Shown in pieces: positions 8,596-17,641 of a stretch of 64,000 bases of DNA. A model generated the notes under the pieces. It saw only the letters and a program-made list of their open reading frames with translations. It did no database searches and was not told the DNA's origin. Both the position numbers and the translations under genes were made by a program. The stretch lies in the NCBI RefSeq assembly GCF_009671245.1, contig NZ_VTFS01000001.1:1213914-1277913 (forward strand). The letters are read 5' to 3'. Numbering within the stretch: position 1 is the stretch's first letter; each line of letters starts with the position of its first letter. Source of the stretch: Marinicella rhabdoformis (GTDB lineage Bacteria; Pseudomonadota; Gammaproteobacteria; Xanthomonadales; Marinicellaceae).

Positions 8596-10074
8596 CCCAA
8601 AGACACTTTCGCCGCCATAGACCTCGGGTCTAATTCATTCCATTTATTGGTGGCAACTTTCAAATCAGGACAGCTGCAACAGATTGATAAAGTCAAACAA
8701 ATGGTCCGTTTGGCAGCAAATTTAGATCACAAAAAACGCATCACCCAAGCAGGCTTGGTCAGTGCTTTTGAATGCCTGTCCATGTTTGCCCAACGCATCA
8801 AACACATTCCAAGCGAGAATATCAAAATCGTCGGCACCAACACCCTCCGAGTGGCCAAAAATGCTGAACATTTTTTACAGCAAGCAGAAGACATTTTAAA
8901 TCACGACATAGACATCATTTCAGGCCGTGAAGAAGCGCGCCTTTTATACCTCGGCGTAGCACAATCCATGTCTGAGCACTTAAGTAACAAATTGGTGATG
9001 GACATTGGTGGCGGCAGTACCGAGATTATTACCGGCAAAGGTTTTGAATCTAAACAAAGGGAAAGCTTACACATGGGTTGTGTCAGTTACACCAAAAGGT
9101 TTTTTTCTGATGGCAAAATCACACAAACCCAATGGTCTGATGCTTACACCCATGCCCTGCAAGAATTATCACCGGTCAGTAAATCTTTTAAAAAAATCGG
9201 ATGGGAACATGCCATAGGCGCATCAGGTACCATGCGCGCTGCTGCCAAGATACTGGTAGCCAATGACTGGAGTCAAACAGGTATCAGTCGAAAAGGGCTT
9301 GAACAATTGATTCAACAATGTCTGGGCATGGGAGAAATTAAGTCACTCACTCAAATATCTGGCTTAAGTGAACGGCGACGTCCAGTTTTTATTGGCGGGT
9401 TGGCCATCATTGCTGCATTGATGGATGAATTGGGTATTGAACACATGAGCGTCTCAAGTGGTGCCTTAAGGGAAGGCATTGCTTATAGCTTGTATGGCGA
9501 ATCAGGCCAAGAGTTGGTCACCGAACGCAGCATCAACAAACTCAAAGCTCAGTTTGATGTTGACCAAAGACAAGTCGATCGGGTCAAACACCAAGCGAAA
9601 AACTTAATCAAAAACAGTGACATCACTTTAAATGATAAAGATTGGTTTTTGCTTAATGCCGCCATCGAATGGCATGAACTGGGCTTGTCTATTGCTCACA
9701 GTCAATTTCACAAACACGGTGCTTACGTGGTGCAATATGCCGATTTGCCCGGTTTTTCAAGACAGCAGCAGCTAATCATCAGCCAGTTGATTCGATACCA
9801 AAGACAAAAAATCAGCAGCCAATCCAATTCACTTTTGAACAACAAGCAATGGCATAGGTTTGAACCCATGCTGGCCATACTGCGTTTGTCACTGATTTAT
9901 TCTCGTGATCGTCAACAACATGACATCCCTGTTCAATCATTTACCATAGAACCCAAGCGATTAAAAATACCGCAAATTTGGCTTCAGCATCACCCTTTGA
10001 TACACGCTGATTTAAAAGAAGAAGAACCCAGGTGGTTGAACATTGGCAGTTGCTTTGAATTAATACCTACTTAG
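8584..10074 (+). CDS. ppx: Exopolyphosphatase (Ppx/GppA family)
   Basis: The 496-residue protein belongs to the ASKHA-fold Ppx/GppA family, which releases phosphate from polyphosphate or hydrolyses pppGpp. It has the phosphate-1 loop AAIDLGSNSFHLLVA at the N-terminus, the second loop MDIGGGSTEI near residue 140, and a C-terminal HD-like helical domain with WHELGL. Length fits Ppx (about 500). It lies 39 bases after rho with no clear Shine-Dalgarno, and a hairpin covers the ATG. Its end overlaps the convergent VOC gene by eight bases. Confidence 0.93.
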   Translation: MSIQPKDTFAAIDLGSNSFHLLVATFKSGQLQQIDKVKQMVRLAANLDHKKRITQAGLVSAFECLSMFAQRIKHIPSENIKIVGTNTLRVAKNAEHFLQQAEDILNHDIDIISGREEARLLYLGVAQSMSEHLSNKLVMDIGGGSTEIITGKGFESKQRESLHMGCVSYTKRFFSDGKITQTQWSDAYTHALQELSPVSKSFKKIGWEHAIGASGTMRAAAKILVANDWSQTGISRKGLEQLIQQCLGMGEIKSLTQISGLSERRRPVFIGGLAIIAALMDELGIEHMSVSSGALREGIAYSLYGESGQELVTERSINKLKAQFDVDQRQVDRVKHQAKNLIKNSDITLNDKDWFLLNAAIEWHELGLSIAHSQFHKHGAYVVQYADLPGFSRQQQLIISQLIRYQRQKISSQSNSLLNNKQWHRFEPMLAILRLSLIYSRDRQQHDIPVQSFTIEPKRLKIPQIWLQHHPLIHADLKEEEPRWLNIGSCFELIPT

Positions 10075-10486
10075 CAAACAGCTGAGATTCAATATCTGCA
10101 AAGGCCTTGAATTCTAATGCATTGCCTGAAGGGTCAAGGAAAAACAAGGTGGCTTGCTCTCCTGGCTCACCCTTAAACCTGATGTGAGGTTCAACAATGA
10201 AAGCCACACCTTTGGCTTGTAAACGTTCAGCTAAAATTTGCCAATCATTCATCTCAAGCACGACACCAAAATGCGGCGTAGGCACAGACTTTCCATCTAC
10301 ATCACCGTGGTGATTGACCACTTCCATGTCTTTATTTTCGTGACAAACCAATTGATGACCATACAAGTTTAAATCCACCCAGTGCTCAGATGAACGGCCT
10401 TCATCACAACCCAGAACATCCCCATAAAAATGTCGTGATTCTGATAAATTTTTAACCTGAATGGCCAAGTGAAACGGTTGTGTCAT
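10067..10486 (-). CDS. VOC-family (glyoxalase-like) protein
   Basis: A 139-residue single- or double-module VOC protein starting FHLAIQVKNLSESRHFYGDVLG and ending with FFLDPSGNALEFKAF, the paired beta-alpha-beta-beta-beta hallmarks of glyoxalase/dioxygenase folds. Metal-ligand candidates are His near the start and Glu in NALEFK. The ATG at 10486 gives the family length; an upstream extension to 10639 would run over the divergent glycosyltransferase gene and is unlikely. Substrate unknown. Confidence 0.85.
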   Translation of the reverse strand: MTQPFHLAIQVKNLSESRHFYGDVLGCDEGRSSEHWVDLNLYGHQLVCHENKDMEVVNHHGDVDGKSVPTPHFGVVLEMNDWQILAERLQAKGVAFIVEPHIRFKGEPGEQATLFFLDPSGNALEFKAFADIESQLFAK

Positions 10487-10558
10487 TTTGGTTTCCAAAA
10501 ACTGAATGTTAAAAGTAAATAGCCCAAAGTATTGTATCTCAAATGCTACAATGACCAA

Positions 10559-11713
10559 ATGAAAATTATTTATAACGTCGATGCCATCACCGAACCTTTG
10601 ACTGGAATCGGCCGCTATGCTTTGCACCTTGGACAACAACTGTCACACATGGCCCATGCCGAACACAGCAAAATAGAAGACATCTGTTTTTTTTCTAGCA
10701 ACCGATGGATAAGTGATATTTCTACAGCTGCGACAGGCAACCAGTGGATAGCCAAGCTACGTCAGTATGTGCCCTTTAAACACGCGGCATTGAAACATTA
10801 CCACACCATGCGAAGCCGAAACCTGGCACAATTAAGCCAAGGCATGAAAGGGCATATTTTTCACAGCCCCAACTTCATTTTAATGCCTTTTGACGGACCG
10901 TCAGTGGCTACATTTCATGACTTGAGTTTTGTCCATTACAGAGCAACCCAACCCGACTATCGCCTTCAGTTTTTAGACCAAGAAATACCCAAAACTTTAG
11001 CACAAGCACAACACATCATCACGCCATCAGAACACGTTCGCCAAGAAATAACATCACATTACGGCTATCCTGAAGAACAAATCTCAGTGACACCATTAGG
11101 CGTTTCCGAAGCATTTCAGCCTCGCACTAAGGCTGAATGTCATAACACACTAGCAGTTTTTGGCTTGTCATTCCGTCGATTTATTCTCTCAGTAGCCACG
11201 AGCGAACCGCGAAAGAATTTATTGCGTTTGATAAATGCATACCACAACCTACCAAGCACATTAAAACAAAAATACCCATTGGTTTTGGTTGGCGGTGATG
11301 GCTGGAAAAATAAGGAAATCAAAAAACTGATTGATCGGCTCACCCTAAAAGGCGAAGTTGTTTGTACCGGATATGTGAACCAGGAACAATTAACTCGCCT
11401 GTACGCCAGTGCCAAATTAACTGCATTTCCTTCATTGTATGAAGGTTTTGGTTTGCCCATCATAGAATCTATGGCTTCAGGCACACCGGTATTAACTTCA
11501 AAACATTCTGCCATGGAAGAAGTTGCCGCAGGTCATGCTTTGTTGGTTAATCCTGAAGATTCTGATGACATAAAGCAAGGCTTAGCAAGGGCCTTGAATG
11601 ATGAGCAATGGTGTATCGATGCATCAACCACCGGTGTCAATCAAGCGCAAAAACACCAGTGGCATGATTGCGCTCTCAAAACGTTAAAAGCTTATCAATC
11701 AATCAACAACTAA
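10559..11713 (+). CDS. Family 4 glycosyltransferase (GT-B fold)
   Basis: From the ATG at 10559 the product is 384 residues, beginning MKIIYNVDAITEPLTGIGRY, the donor/acceptor loop type seen in mannosyl- and rhamnosyltransferases. The C-terminal Glycos_transf_1 domain shows SVATSEPRKNLLRLI, TGYVNQEQL and the nucleotide-sugar motif FPSLYEGFGLPIIESMASGTPV with the E-x7-E pattern. It probably adds a sugar to an envelope polysaccharide or LPS. A TTG at 10532 is possible but less likely. It is an isolated gene, so the acceptor is unknown. Confidence 0.88.
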   Translation: MKIIYNVDAITEPLTGIGRYALHLGQQLSHMAHAEHSKIEDICFFSSNRWISDISTAATGNQWIAKLRQYVPFKHAALKHYHTMRSRNLAQLSQGMKGHIFHSPNFILMPFDGPSVATFHDLSFVHYRATQPDYRLQFLDQEIPKTLAQAQHIITPSEHVRQEITSHYGYPEEQISVTPLGVSEAFQPRTKAECHNTLAVFGLSFRRFILSVATSEPRKNLLRLINAYHNLPSTLKQKYPLVLVGGDGWKNKEIKKLIDRLTLKGEVVCTGYVNQEQLTRLYASAKLTAFPSLYEGFGLPIIESMASGTPVLTSKHSAMEEVAAGHALLVNPEDSDDIKQGLARALNDEQWCIDASTTGVNQAQKHQWHDCALKTLKAYQSINN

Positions 11714-12897
11714 ACAGCTGTCTCAGGTTTTGATAACGCCTTTTTCAACACAACAAAACCCAAAAGGCCAGACAGCAACGAACCAATCACAATCCCCAGT
11801 CGTTCATCAAATAGCATATTCACTCCAGTCTCTTCAAAAGCCAACGAACCAATGAACAAACTCATTGTAAATCCAATACCACAGAGTGCAGAAACACCAA
11901 ATAACCGCATGCCATTCATCCCCTTAGGGTAGCTGGCAAACTTCATTTTCACTGTCAACCAACACAAACCAAAAATACCGATTGGCTTACCCAAAAATAA
12001 TCCCAGTGCAATGCCCATCGGCACGCCGTGCAAAAGCTGTTCTAAACCCATGCCTGTAAAACTGATGCCCGCATTGGCAAATGCAAAAACCGGTAAAACA
12101 AAATAAGCCACGGCAGAATGTAAGTCATGCTCCAAACTCTTCAGTGGTGAGTGTTCTGGGTGAGACTTCGACCTCATTGGGATAAACATCGCCAAAACCA
12201 CACCAGCCAGTGTCGCATGTACACCAGATTTTAACAGTGCAACCCACATGATAATACCTATCAAAAGGTATGGGCTGTTAGATTCAATGCGTCTGTTGTG
12301 TAATATAAATAAAACTGGAATACATGCCAATGCAACCATCAAACCAGTAATAGAGATTTGTGAGGTATAAAACATCGCAATAATGATAATGGCTCCAATG
12401 TCATCAAATATAGCCAACGAGGTCAGAAATATTTTTATTGAGGTCGGCACATTGCTTCCCAAAATAGCCAAAACACCCAAAGCAAATGCAATGTCAGTAG
12501 CAGCCGGAATCGCCCAACCTTGTACAGCGACCGGGTCTTTATAATTAAAAATCAGGTAGATCCCCGCAGGAATCAACATCCCACCAATGGCGCCAACACC
12601 CGGTAAAATGATGTTCTTTTTTTCAGACAGTTCACCTTCTAGTAACTCACGCTTTAACTCCAATCCCACCAAAAAGAAAAAAACTGCCATCAAACCATCA
12701 TTAATCCACAGCAACAAAGGTTTAGCAATTTCAAAATTACCCACTTTCACTTCTACTGCTGTGGATAAAAGTTGTTGGTAGTAAACATTCAACCCTGTGT
12801 TGGCACATATCATCGCCAGCAATGCAGAACACATCAGCAAAATACCACCAGATGATTCCAATTTAAAAAACTTTTGTATGAAATTAGTTTGAGACAT
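11710..12897 (-). CDS. nhaA: Na+/H+ antiporter NhaA
   Basis: From ATG 12897 the product is 395 residues, near the 388 of E. coli NhaA. Conserved landmarks include LESSGGILL at the N-terminus, LLWINDGLMAVFFFLVGLELKREL, the GWAIPAATDIAFALGVLA segment, the paired aspartates in SLAIFDDIGAIIIIA that bind Na+ and H+, and LLKSGVHATLAGV. About twelve helices. It exports Na+ at alkaline pH, fitting a saline habitat. A longer frame to 12978 adds a non-conserved leader. The last four bases overlap the convergent glycosyltransferase. Confidence 0.97.
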   Translation of the reverse strand: MSQTNFIQKFFKLESSGGILLMCSALLAMICANTGLNVYYQQLLSTAVEVKVGNFEIAKPLLLWINDGLMAVFFFLVGLELKRELLEGELSEKKNIILPGVGAIGGMLIPAGIYLIFNYKDPVAVQGWAIPAATDIAFALGVLAILGSNVPTSIKIFLTSLAIFDDIGAIIIIAMFYTSQISITGLMVALACIPVLFILHNRRIESNSPYLLIGIIMWVALLKSGVHATLAGVVLAMFIPMRSKSHPEHSPLKSLEHDLHSAVAYFVLPVFAFANAGISFTGMGLEQLLHGVPMGIALGLFLGKPIGIFGLCWLTVKMKFASYPKGMNGMRLFGVSALCGIGFTMSLFIGSLAFEETGVNMLFDERLGIVIGSLLSGLLGFVVLKKALSKPETAV

Positions 12898-13019
12898 GAC
12901 CTTATCAAAGATTAACAGCCCATAATGATACCAAATCAGTGTGCAAAAGGCGTCGAAAAGTAATGGTAAAAAACACAACGAGTTGATACGCTTAAGGTTT
13001 ATCTACATTAGACTCAATC

Positions 13020-14297
13020 ATGAAACTTTTTCAACAACACATAGAGAAAGTGGTGGCAGCCACCACCCATGCACTGGCACTGTCTGCTTATGATGGTGTT
13101 TGGATATATTCAGGCCATCCAGAAAACAATTTTCTCGATGATATGGGCCCGCCACATAGCATCAATCCCCACTTTAAATGGTGGGTTCCTGTTCCTCACA
13201 TCACCAGCAGTGTCCTTCACTTTATCCCAGGCCAAAAGCCCACCGTTTATTTGCACCAACCCGCTGATTTTTGGCATAAAGTCATCGATAACAGCCAAGA
13301 CAAATGGGCACAACACTTTGATGTAAAAGTGATTGGTCACTATTCTGAATTACCCGATTTCAAAGCCAACAAAAACCACGCATGGATAGGTTCAAAAGAA
13401 TTACAACCTTTAGACGACAAAGACACCAATCCAAAAGCGTTACTTGATGCTTTGCATTTTGCTCGTATTCAAAAAACTGACTATGAAATTAACTGCATTC
13501 GCCAAGCCAATATCACTGCAATGAAAGGCCACGAAGCGGCTCGCTTGGCGTTTTATGATGGCTGTTCTGAATATGAAATACACATGGCCTATCTTCAAGC
13601 ATGCCAGCACAATGAATATGAAATGCCCTATGGAAATATCGTTGCCCTGAATGAAAACCCATCTGTTTTACATTACCAGTTCCAAAGTCGAGAGCACATT
13701 CCCAGCAACGAATTAAAATCATTCTTGATTGATGCCGGTGCCAGCCACAAGGGCTATGCGTCTGACATCACCAGAACATACAGCTTTCAACAAGATGCTT
13801 TTGCAGACATGATCACTTTGATGGATGAAAAGCAACAGGCATTGTGTAACCAAGCGGTCGCAGGTCAAGATTATGTAGACCTACACCTCAAAGCACACTT
13901 GTACATCAGTGAAGTACTGCATCAGTTTGGTGTTTTCAAATGTGATGCAGAAACCGCAGTATCTCAAGGATTAAGTAGTACATTTTTCCCGCATGGACTG
14001 GGTCACTACTTGGGCTTGCAAGTTCATGACGTCAGCGGACATGTCATTGATGAAAAAGGCACTGTAAAATCCCCGCCTGAAGCCCATCCATTTCTGCGAT
14101 TAACAGATACATTACGCGAAAACGCCGTCATCACCATTGAGCCTGGCTTGTATTTTGTACCGATGTTAATGAAAGAAATTGCGGGGCATAAAGATGTGAA
14201 CTGGGATAAGGTAGCTGAATTTCAACCCTTTGGCGGCATTCGCATAGAAGACAATATTGTGGTTAAACAAGGCGGCATCGAAAACCTGACCCGATAA
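13020..14297 (+). CDS. pepQ: Xaa-Pro dipeptidase PepQ (M24B)
   Basis: The 425-residue manganese enzyme cleaves dipeptides with C-terminal proline. Pita-bread fold metal ligands are visible: the two aspartates in FLIDAGASHKGYASDITRTY, the histidine in FFPHGLGHYLGLQVHD, and the glutamates in ITIEPGLYF and IRIEDNIV. The N-terminal creatinase-like domain contains ENNFLDDMGPPHSINPHF, typical of PepQ/prolidase. Length is close to E. coli PepQ (443). It could supply proline from collagen-like peptides, though it is 7 kb from the collagenase. Confidence 0.95.
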   Translation: MKLFQQHIEKVVAATTHALALSAYDGVWIYSGHPENNFLDDMGPPHSINPHFKWWVPVPHITSSVLHFIPGQKPTVYLHQPADFWHKVIDNSQDKWAQHFDVKVIGHYSELPDFKANKNHAWIGSKELQPLDDKDTNPKALLDALHFARIQKTDYEINCIRQANITAMKGHEAARLAFYDGCSEYEIHMAYLQACQHNEYEMPYGNIVALNENPSVLHYQFQSREHIPSNELKSFLIDAGASHKGYASDITRTYSFQQDAFADMITLMDEKQQALCNQAVAGQDYVDLHLKAHLYISEVLHQFGVFKCDAETAVSQGLSSTFFPHGLGHYLGLQVHDVSGHVIDEKGTVKSPPEAHPFLRLTDTLRENAVITIEPGLYFVPMLMKEIAGHKDVNWDKVAEFQPFGGIRIEDNIVVKQGGIENLTR

Positions 14298-14327
14298 TTT
14301 AATAAAACCCTCGAATAATTAATGCAA

Positions 14328-14360
14328 AAAGCCGCTTCAAAATGTCATTGGAGCGGCTTT
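14328..14360. terminator. Bidirectional terminator between pepQ and prc
   Basis: A perfect 13-base stem: AAAGCCGCTTCAA at 14328 to 14340 pairs with TTGGAGCGGCTTT at 14348 to 14360, one G:T pair included, with a seven-base loop. A and T tracts on either side make it usable from both convergent genes. Confidence 0.85.
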
Positions 14361-14388
14361 AATTCATACCTAGTTTTTGTTTAAATCT

Positions 14389-16566
14389 TTATTTATCGCC
14401 TTGTTTAGCCAACAGCGCCTTCATTTTTAGGTCAATATAATCACCTAAAATCCTCGCCGTTTCTTGTAACCTAAAGTCAACAAACAATTCTTCTTCATCT
14501 TCATCAGCATTCTCTTCTGCTTCAGCCAATGCCTCCGCTTCAACAGCCAATGTATCTTTTGACTTATGCGTGTCATTTGAATCAAAAAGGGTTTCCACTT
14601 GATTTAATATGCTTTTTCCTTCTTGTGCTTTTAATAGCGCTTCTCTTTTTGCTTTACGGGCTTCTTTTCTTGCTTTACTTGCTTCACTCTTTGCCTTGCG
14701 CTCAGCTTCGGACAACGAAATACTCTTGTCGTCTTTTTCTGCTTCATACAGTTCAATTTCTTTTTCTAAAAATGTGAATTCGAAATTGACTTTATTTCTG
14801 GCCCTTGATTTCTTCTTCAAGAAAACAATTTCATCTGATAAATCATCAAATAATGTATAGTTACTTGCTTGAATACTACTCCAAGGCAAAGCATTATCAT
14901 ATGAAGATTCACCATACTCATCCAAGCCCGGCGCTGCTGGAAATTCAATATCAGGAATCACTCCACGATTTTGGGTGCTGCCGCCGTTGATGCGAAAGAA
15001 CTGAGCAATGGTCATTTTCATATGTCCTAACTTTATTTCACGGTCATAGGTGTAGTCTTTTAAAGGCAGTACATTTTGAACCGTGCCTTTACCAAATGTT
15101 GGGTCACCAACAATCACAGCACGACCATAGTCTTGTAAAGCAGCAGCAAAAATTTCAGAGGCCGAAGCTGAAAAGCGATTCACCATCACCATCACTGGAC
15201 CGTCCCACGCCATCTGTTTTGATTGGTCTTTTTTAACATCGACTTTACCATCAGAGAATTTAGTTTGAACGACTGGCCCATGATCAATAAATAGCCCTGT
15301 TAATTGAATAGCCTCAGTTAATGAACCACCACCATTGTTTCTTAAATCAACAATCACACCCTCAACACCGTCGGCTTTCATTTTGGCTAATATGTCTTTA
15401 ACATCTTTGGTTGTACTTCTGAAATCAGGATCACCATCTCTATACGCTTCAAAATCCATGTAAAAGGTAGGCAAGTCAATCACACCCACCTTGCGCTCCC
15501 CTTCTTCACCTTTGACTTTAAGAATTTGATATTGAGCTGCTTGCTGTTCTAACTTGACTTTGTCTCTGACTATACTGATGGTCTGCGGCATTTCGCCAGG
15601 CTCTTCATTTTTTCCTAGAACTTGCAACCTTACAATTGAACCTTTTTTACCTCGGATTAATTGCACCACATCTTCTAAAGCCCAACCCACAACATCTTCA
15701 AAGCTGCCTTCGGCATCTTGACCCACTGCGACAATTTTATCGCCTTTTTTTAACGTACCTTCAAGCTCAGCAGGACCTCCTTTGACCACCGTATCAATCG
15801 CCGTATATTCTCCGTCATTACCCAATACCGCACCGATACCTTCTAAAGACAAACTCATGTTGATTTCAAAATTTTCAGATGTGCGTGGTGCCATATATCC
15901 CGTATGAGGTTCAATCAAGCTGACATAAGCATTCATATAAAACTGAAACACGTCATCACTTTTGCGTTCGTTGATGCGCTTAGCCATCAATTTATAGCGC
16001 TTACTTAATATTTCTTTTATTTTTGCAGGTTCTTTATCAACCAACTTCAAACTCAAATAATCATTCTTAACTTTTTTAGTCCACAATGCATCCAAGTCCT
16101 TTTCACTCATTGGCCACTCTGCTTTTTCTCGGTCCCAGGCAAATTCATCATCTGCACCGAATGTCATCTCTTCATCTAGCTGTTTCACAGCAAAATCAAT
16201 CCGATTTTGCATTCTCTTTTTGAATAGATTAAAAATATCATAGGCTGGTTTTAAACGACCTTCTTTAATGAAGTCATCCATTTTAGATTTCCAAGCATCA
16301 AACGCCAAAATGTCTTTTGACATGAAATACATTTTATTGGGATCTAAAATAGCGATGTATTTATCCAGAATTTCTTTCGACATCTCATCATCTAACTCAG
16401 CATTCTTGTAATGATAATGTTCAATCAGCCTGACCACTAACTGGCTTTCTTTGGCATGTTTTTCTGCCGGTGCCAGAGTATCAGATTTCAGTAATGCATG
16501 CGCTTCAAAGGTAAACAAGGCCAAAGCCATGAGGGTAGTTATCGCTGCATTTTTTATGCCATTCAT
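14389..16566 (-). CDS. prc: Tail-specific (C-terminal processing) protease Prc
   Basis: The 725-residue periplasmic serine protease of family S41 degrades proteins with non-polar C-termini and trims penicillin-binding protein or murein-hydrolase partners. It has a signal peptide (first 24 residues, ending AHA), a Prc N-terminal domain, a PDZ domain (about 235 to 330) and the catalytic core with NRFSASASEIFAAALQDYGR (Ser) and GDPTFGKGTVQ (Lys). The C-terminus carries a Lys/Glu/Ala-rich, coiled-coil-like stretch (about 620 to 690). Length is somewhat above E. coli Prc (682). Confidence 0.96.
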   Translation of the reverse strand: MNGIKNAAITTLMALALFTFEAHALLKSDTLAPAEKHAKESQLVVRLIEHYHYKNAELDDEMSKEILDKYIAILDPNKMYFMSKDILAFDAWKSKMDDFIKEGRLKPAYDIFNLFKKRMQNRIDFAVKQLDEEMTFGADDEFAWDREKAEWPMSEKDLDALWTKKVKNDYLSLKLVDKEPAKIKEILSKRYKLMAKRINERKSDDVFQFYMNAYVSLIEPHTGYMAPRTSENFEINMSLSLEGIGAVLGNDGEYTAIDTVVKGGPAELEGTLKKGDKIVAVGQDAEGSFEDVVGWALEDVVQLIRGKKGSIVRLQVLGKNEEPGEMPQTISIVRDKVKLEQQAAQYQILKVKGEEGERKVGVIDLPTFYMDFEAYRDGDPDFRSTTKDVKDILAKMKADGVEGVIVDLRNNGGGSLTEAIQLTGLFIDHGPVVQTKFSDGKVDVKKDQSKQMAWDGPVMVMVNRFSASASEIFAAALQDYGRAVIVGDPTFGKGTVQNVLPLKDYTYDREIKLGHMKMTIAQFFRINGGSTQNRGVIPDIEFPAAPGLDEYGESSYDNALPWSSIQASNYTLFDDLSDEIVFLKKKSRARNKVNFEFTFLEKEIELYEAEKDDKSISLSEAERKAKSEASKARKEARKAKREALLKAQEGKSILNQVETLFDSNDTHKSKDTLAVEAEALAEAEENADEDEEELFVDFRLQETARILGDYIDLKMKALLAKQGDK

Positions 16567-16813
16567 TGTTGATCACTCCTTATTATTGAACTTTATAAAT
16601 ATGATGATGCCTTATACACTGTTTAAATGATATAGGTCAATCGTCACCAAAACAAGGCATCAGTTACAAATCTGAGACCAATTTTGGGATTTTTGGTTCA
16701 ATTTTAATAATTCACCGTTGCGCAAATGCAACCACAATAAATATTGTATATAATCGCTGCCTTTGTGACTCTTTACTGGGTTCGCATAACAAAGATTAAC
16801 TTGGAGAAATATA

Positions 16814-17560
16814 ATGAAAAAATCAACTTTGGCTCTGGCCACTGCTGCGGCTTTATTTGCCACCACCTCTTGGGCCAACATGGAAACAGAAAATGGTCAA
16901 ATCAATTACAAAGTAGGTACTGATGTAGGTAAATATTTAAAAGATTCAGAAATTGGATTTGATAACGAAGCTTTCATGACAGGCTTAGAAGATGGTTTGG
17001 CAGGTCGTGAGTTGCGCTTAACCAAAGAGCAGCTAACTGCTATTCGTGGTGTTATCCAACAGAAACAACAAAAAGCCCAAGAAGTGCGTCGCGCTGAAAT
17101 GATGGCTGAAATGGAAAAACAAAAAGTTGAAAACAAAGCCGCTGGTGATGCTTTCATGGCCAAAAAGAAATCAGAAGATGGTGTCAAAGCCACTGACTCT
17201 GGTATCTTGTATGAAGTACTAACCGAAGGCACAGGCCCCAAACCTGCTGCTGCTACTGATACTGTAGTTGTACATTACACAGGTACTTTGATTGATGGCA
17301 CAAAATTCGACAGCTCTGTTGATCGTGGTCAGCCAGCAACTTTTGCCTTGAACCAAGTCATCAAAGGCTGGACTGAAGGCGTTCAATTAATGAATACAGG
17401 TTCTAAATACCGCTTTTACATTCCTTCTGAACTGGCCTACGGTTCTGATGCCCGACCTGGCAGCCCAATCGGCCCTAACAGCACTTTGATTTTTGACATC
17501 GAATTAATCGAAGTTAAAACACCTAAGGCTGAAGTTCAAGCTGAGCCTACTAAACAGTAA
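16814..17560 (+). CDS. fkpA: Periplasmic FKBP-type peptidyl-prolyl isomerase (FkpA/Mip-like)
   Basis: A 248-residue protein with a signal peptide (MKKSTLALATAAALFATTSWA), an N-terminal helical dimerisation domain (about 25 to 125, with a Glu/Lys/Gln-rich helix QQKQQKAQEVRRAEMMAEME), and a C-terminal FKBP domain with VVVHYTGTLIDGTKFDSSVDRG, FALNQVIKGWTEGVQLM and FDIELIEV. It speeds proline isomerisation and acts as a chaperone in the periplasm. A TTGGAGAAAT ribosome site precedes the ATG. Confidence 0.95.
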   Translation: MKKSTLALATAAALFATTSWANMETENGQINYKVGTDVGKYLKDSEIGFDNEAFMTGLEDGLAGRELRLTKEQLTAIRGVIQQKQQKAQEVRRAEMMAEMEKQKVENKAAGDAFMAKKKSEDGVKATDSGILYEVLTEGTGPKPAAATDTVVVHYTGTLIDGTKFDSSVDRGQPATFALNQVIKGWTEGVQLMNTGSKYRFYIPSELAYGSDARPGSPIGPNSTLIFDIELIEVKTPKAEVQAEPTKQ

Positions 17561-17580
17561 TCAACTGTTATTTATCTCTA

Positions 17581-17615
17581 AAAAGCCTCTCCATTCATTT
17601 GGTGAGGCTTTTTTA
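17581..17615. terminator. Terminator between the FKBP gene and priA
   Basis: AAAAGCCTCTCCA pairs with TGGTGAGGCTTTT with one mismatch and a six-base loop, then a T run. The genes converge, so it may serve both. Confidence 0.85.
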
Positions 17616-17641
17616 TTAGAAAAAAAGCCTCTTTTAATAAA

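Noticed and set aside
10487-10639. Extended N-terminus for the VOC protein
   Set aside because: It overlaps the divergent glycosyltransferase gene and is not conserved.
12898-12978. Extended N-terminus for NhaA
   Set aside because: NhaA alignments start at the MSQTNFIQKFFKLESSGG segment; the leader is not conserved.
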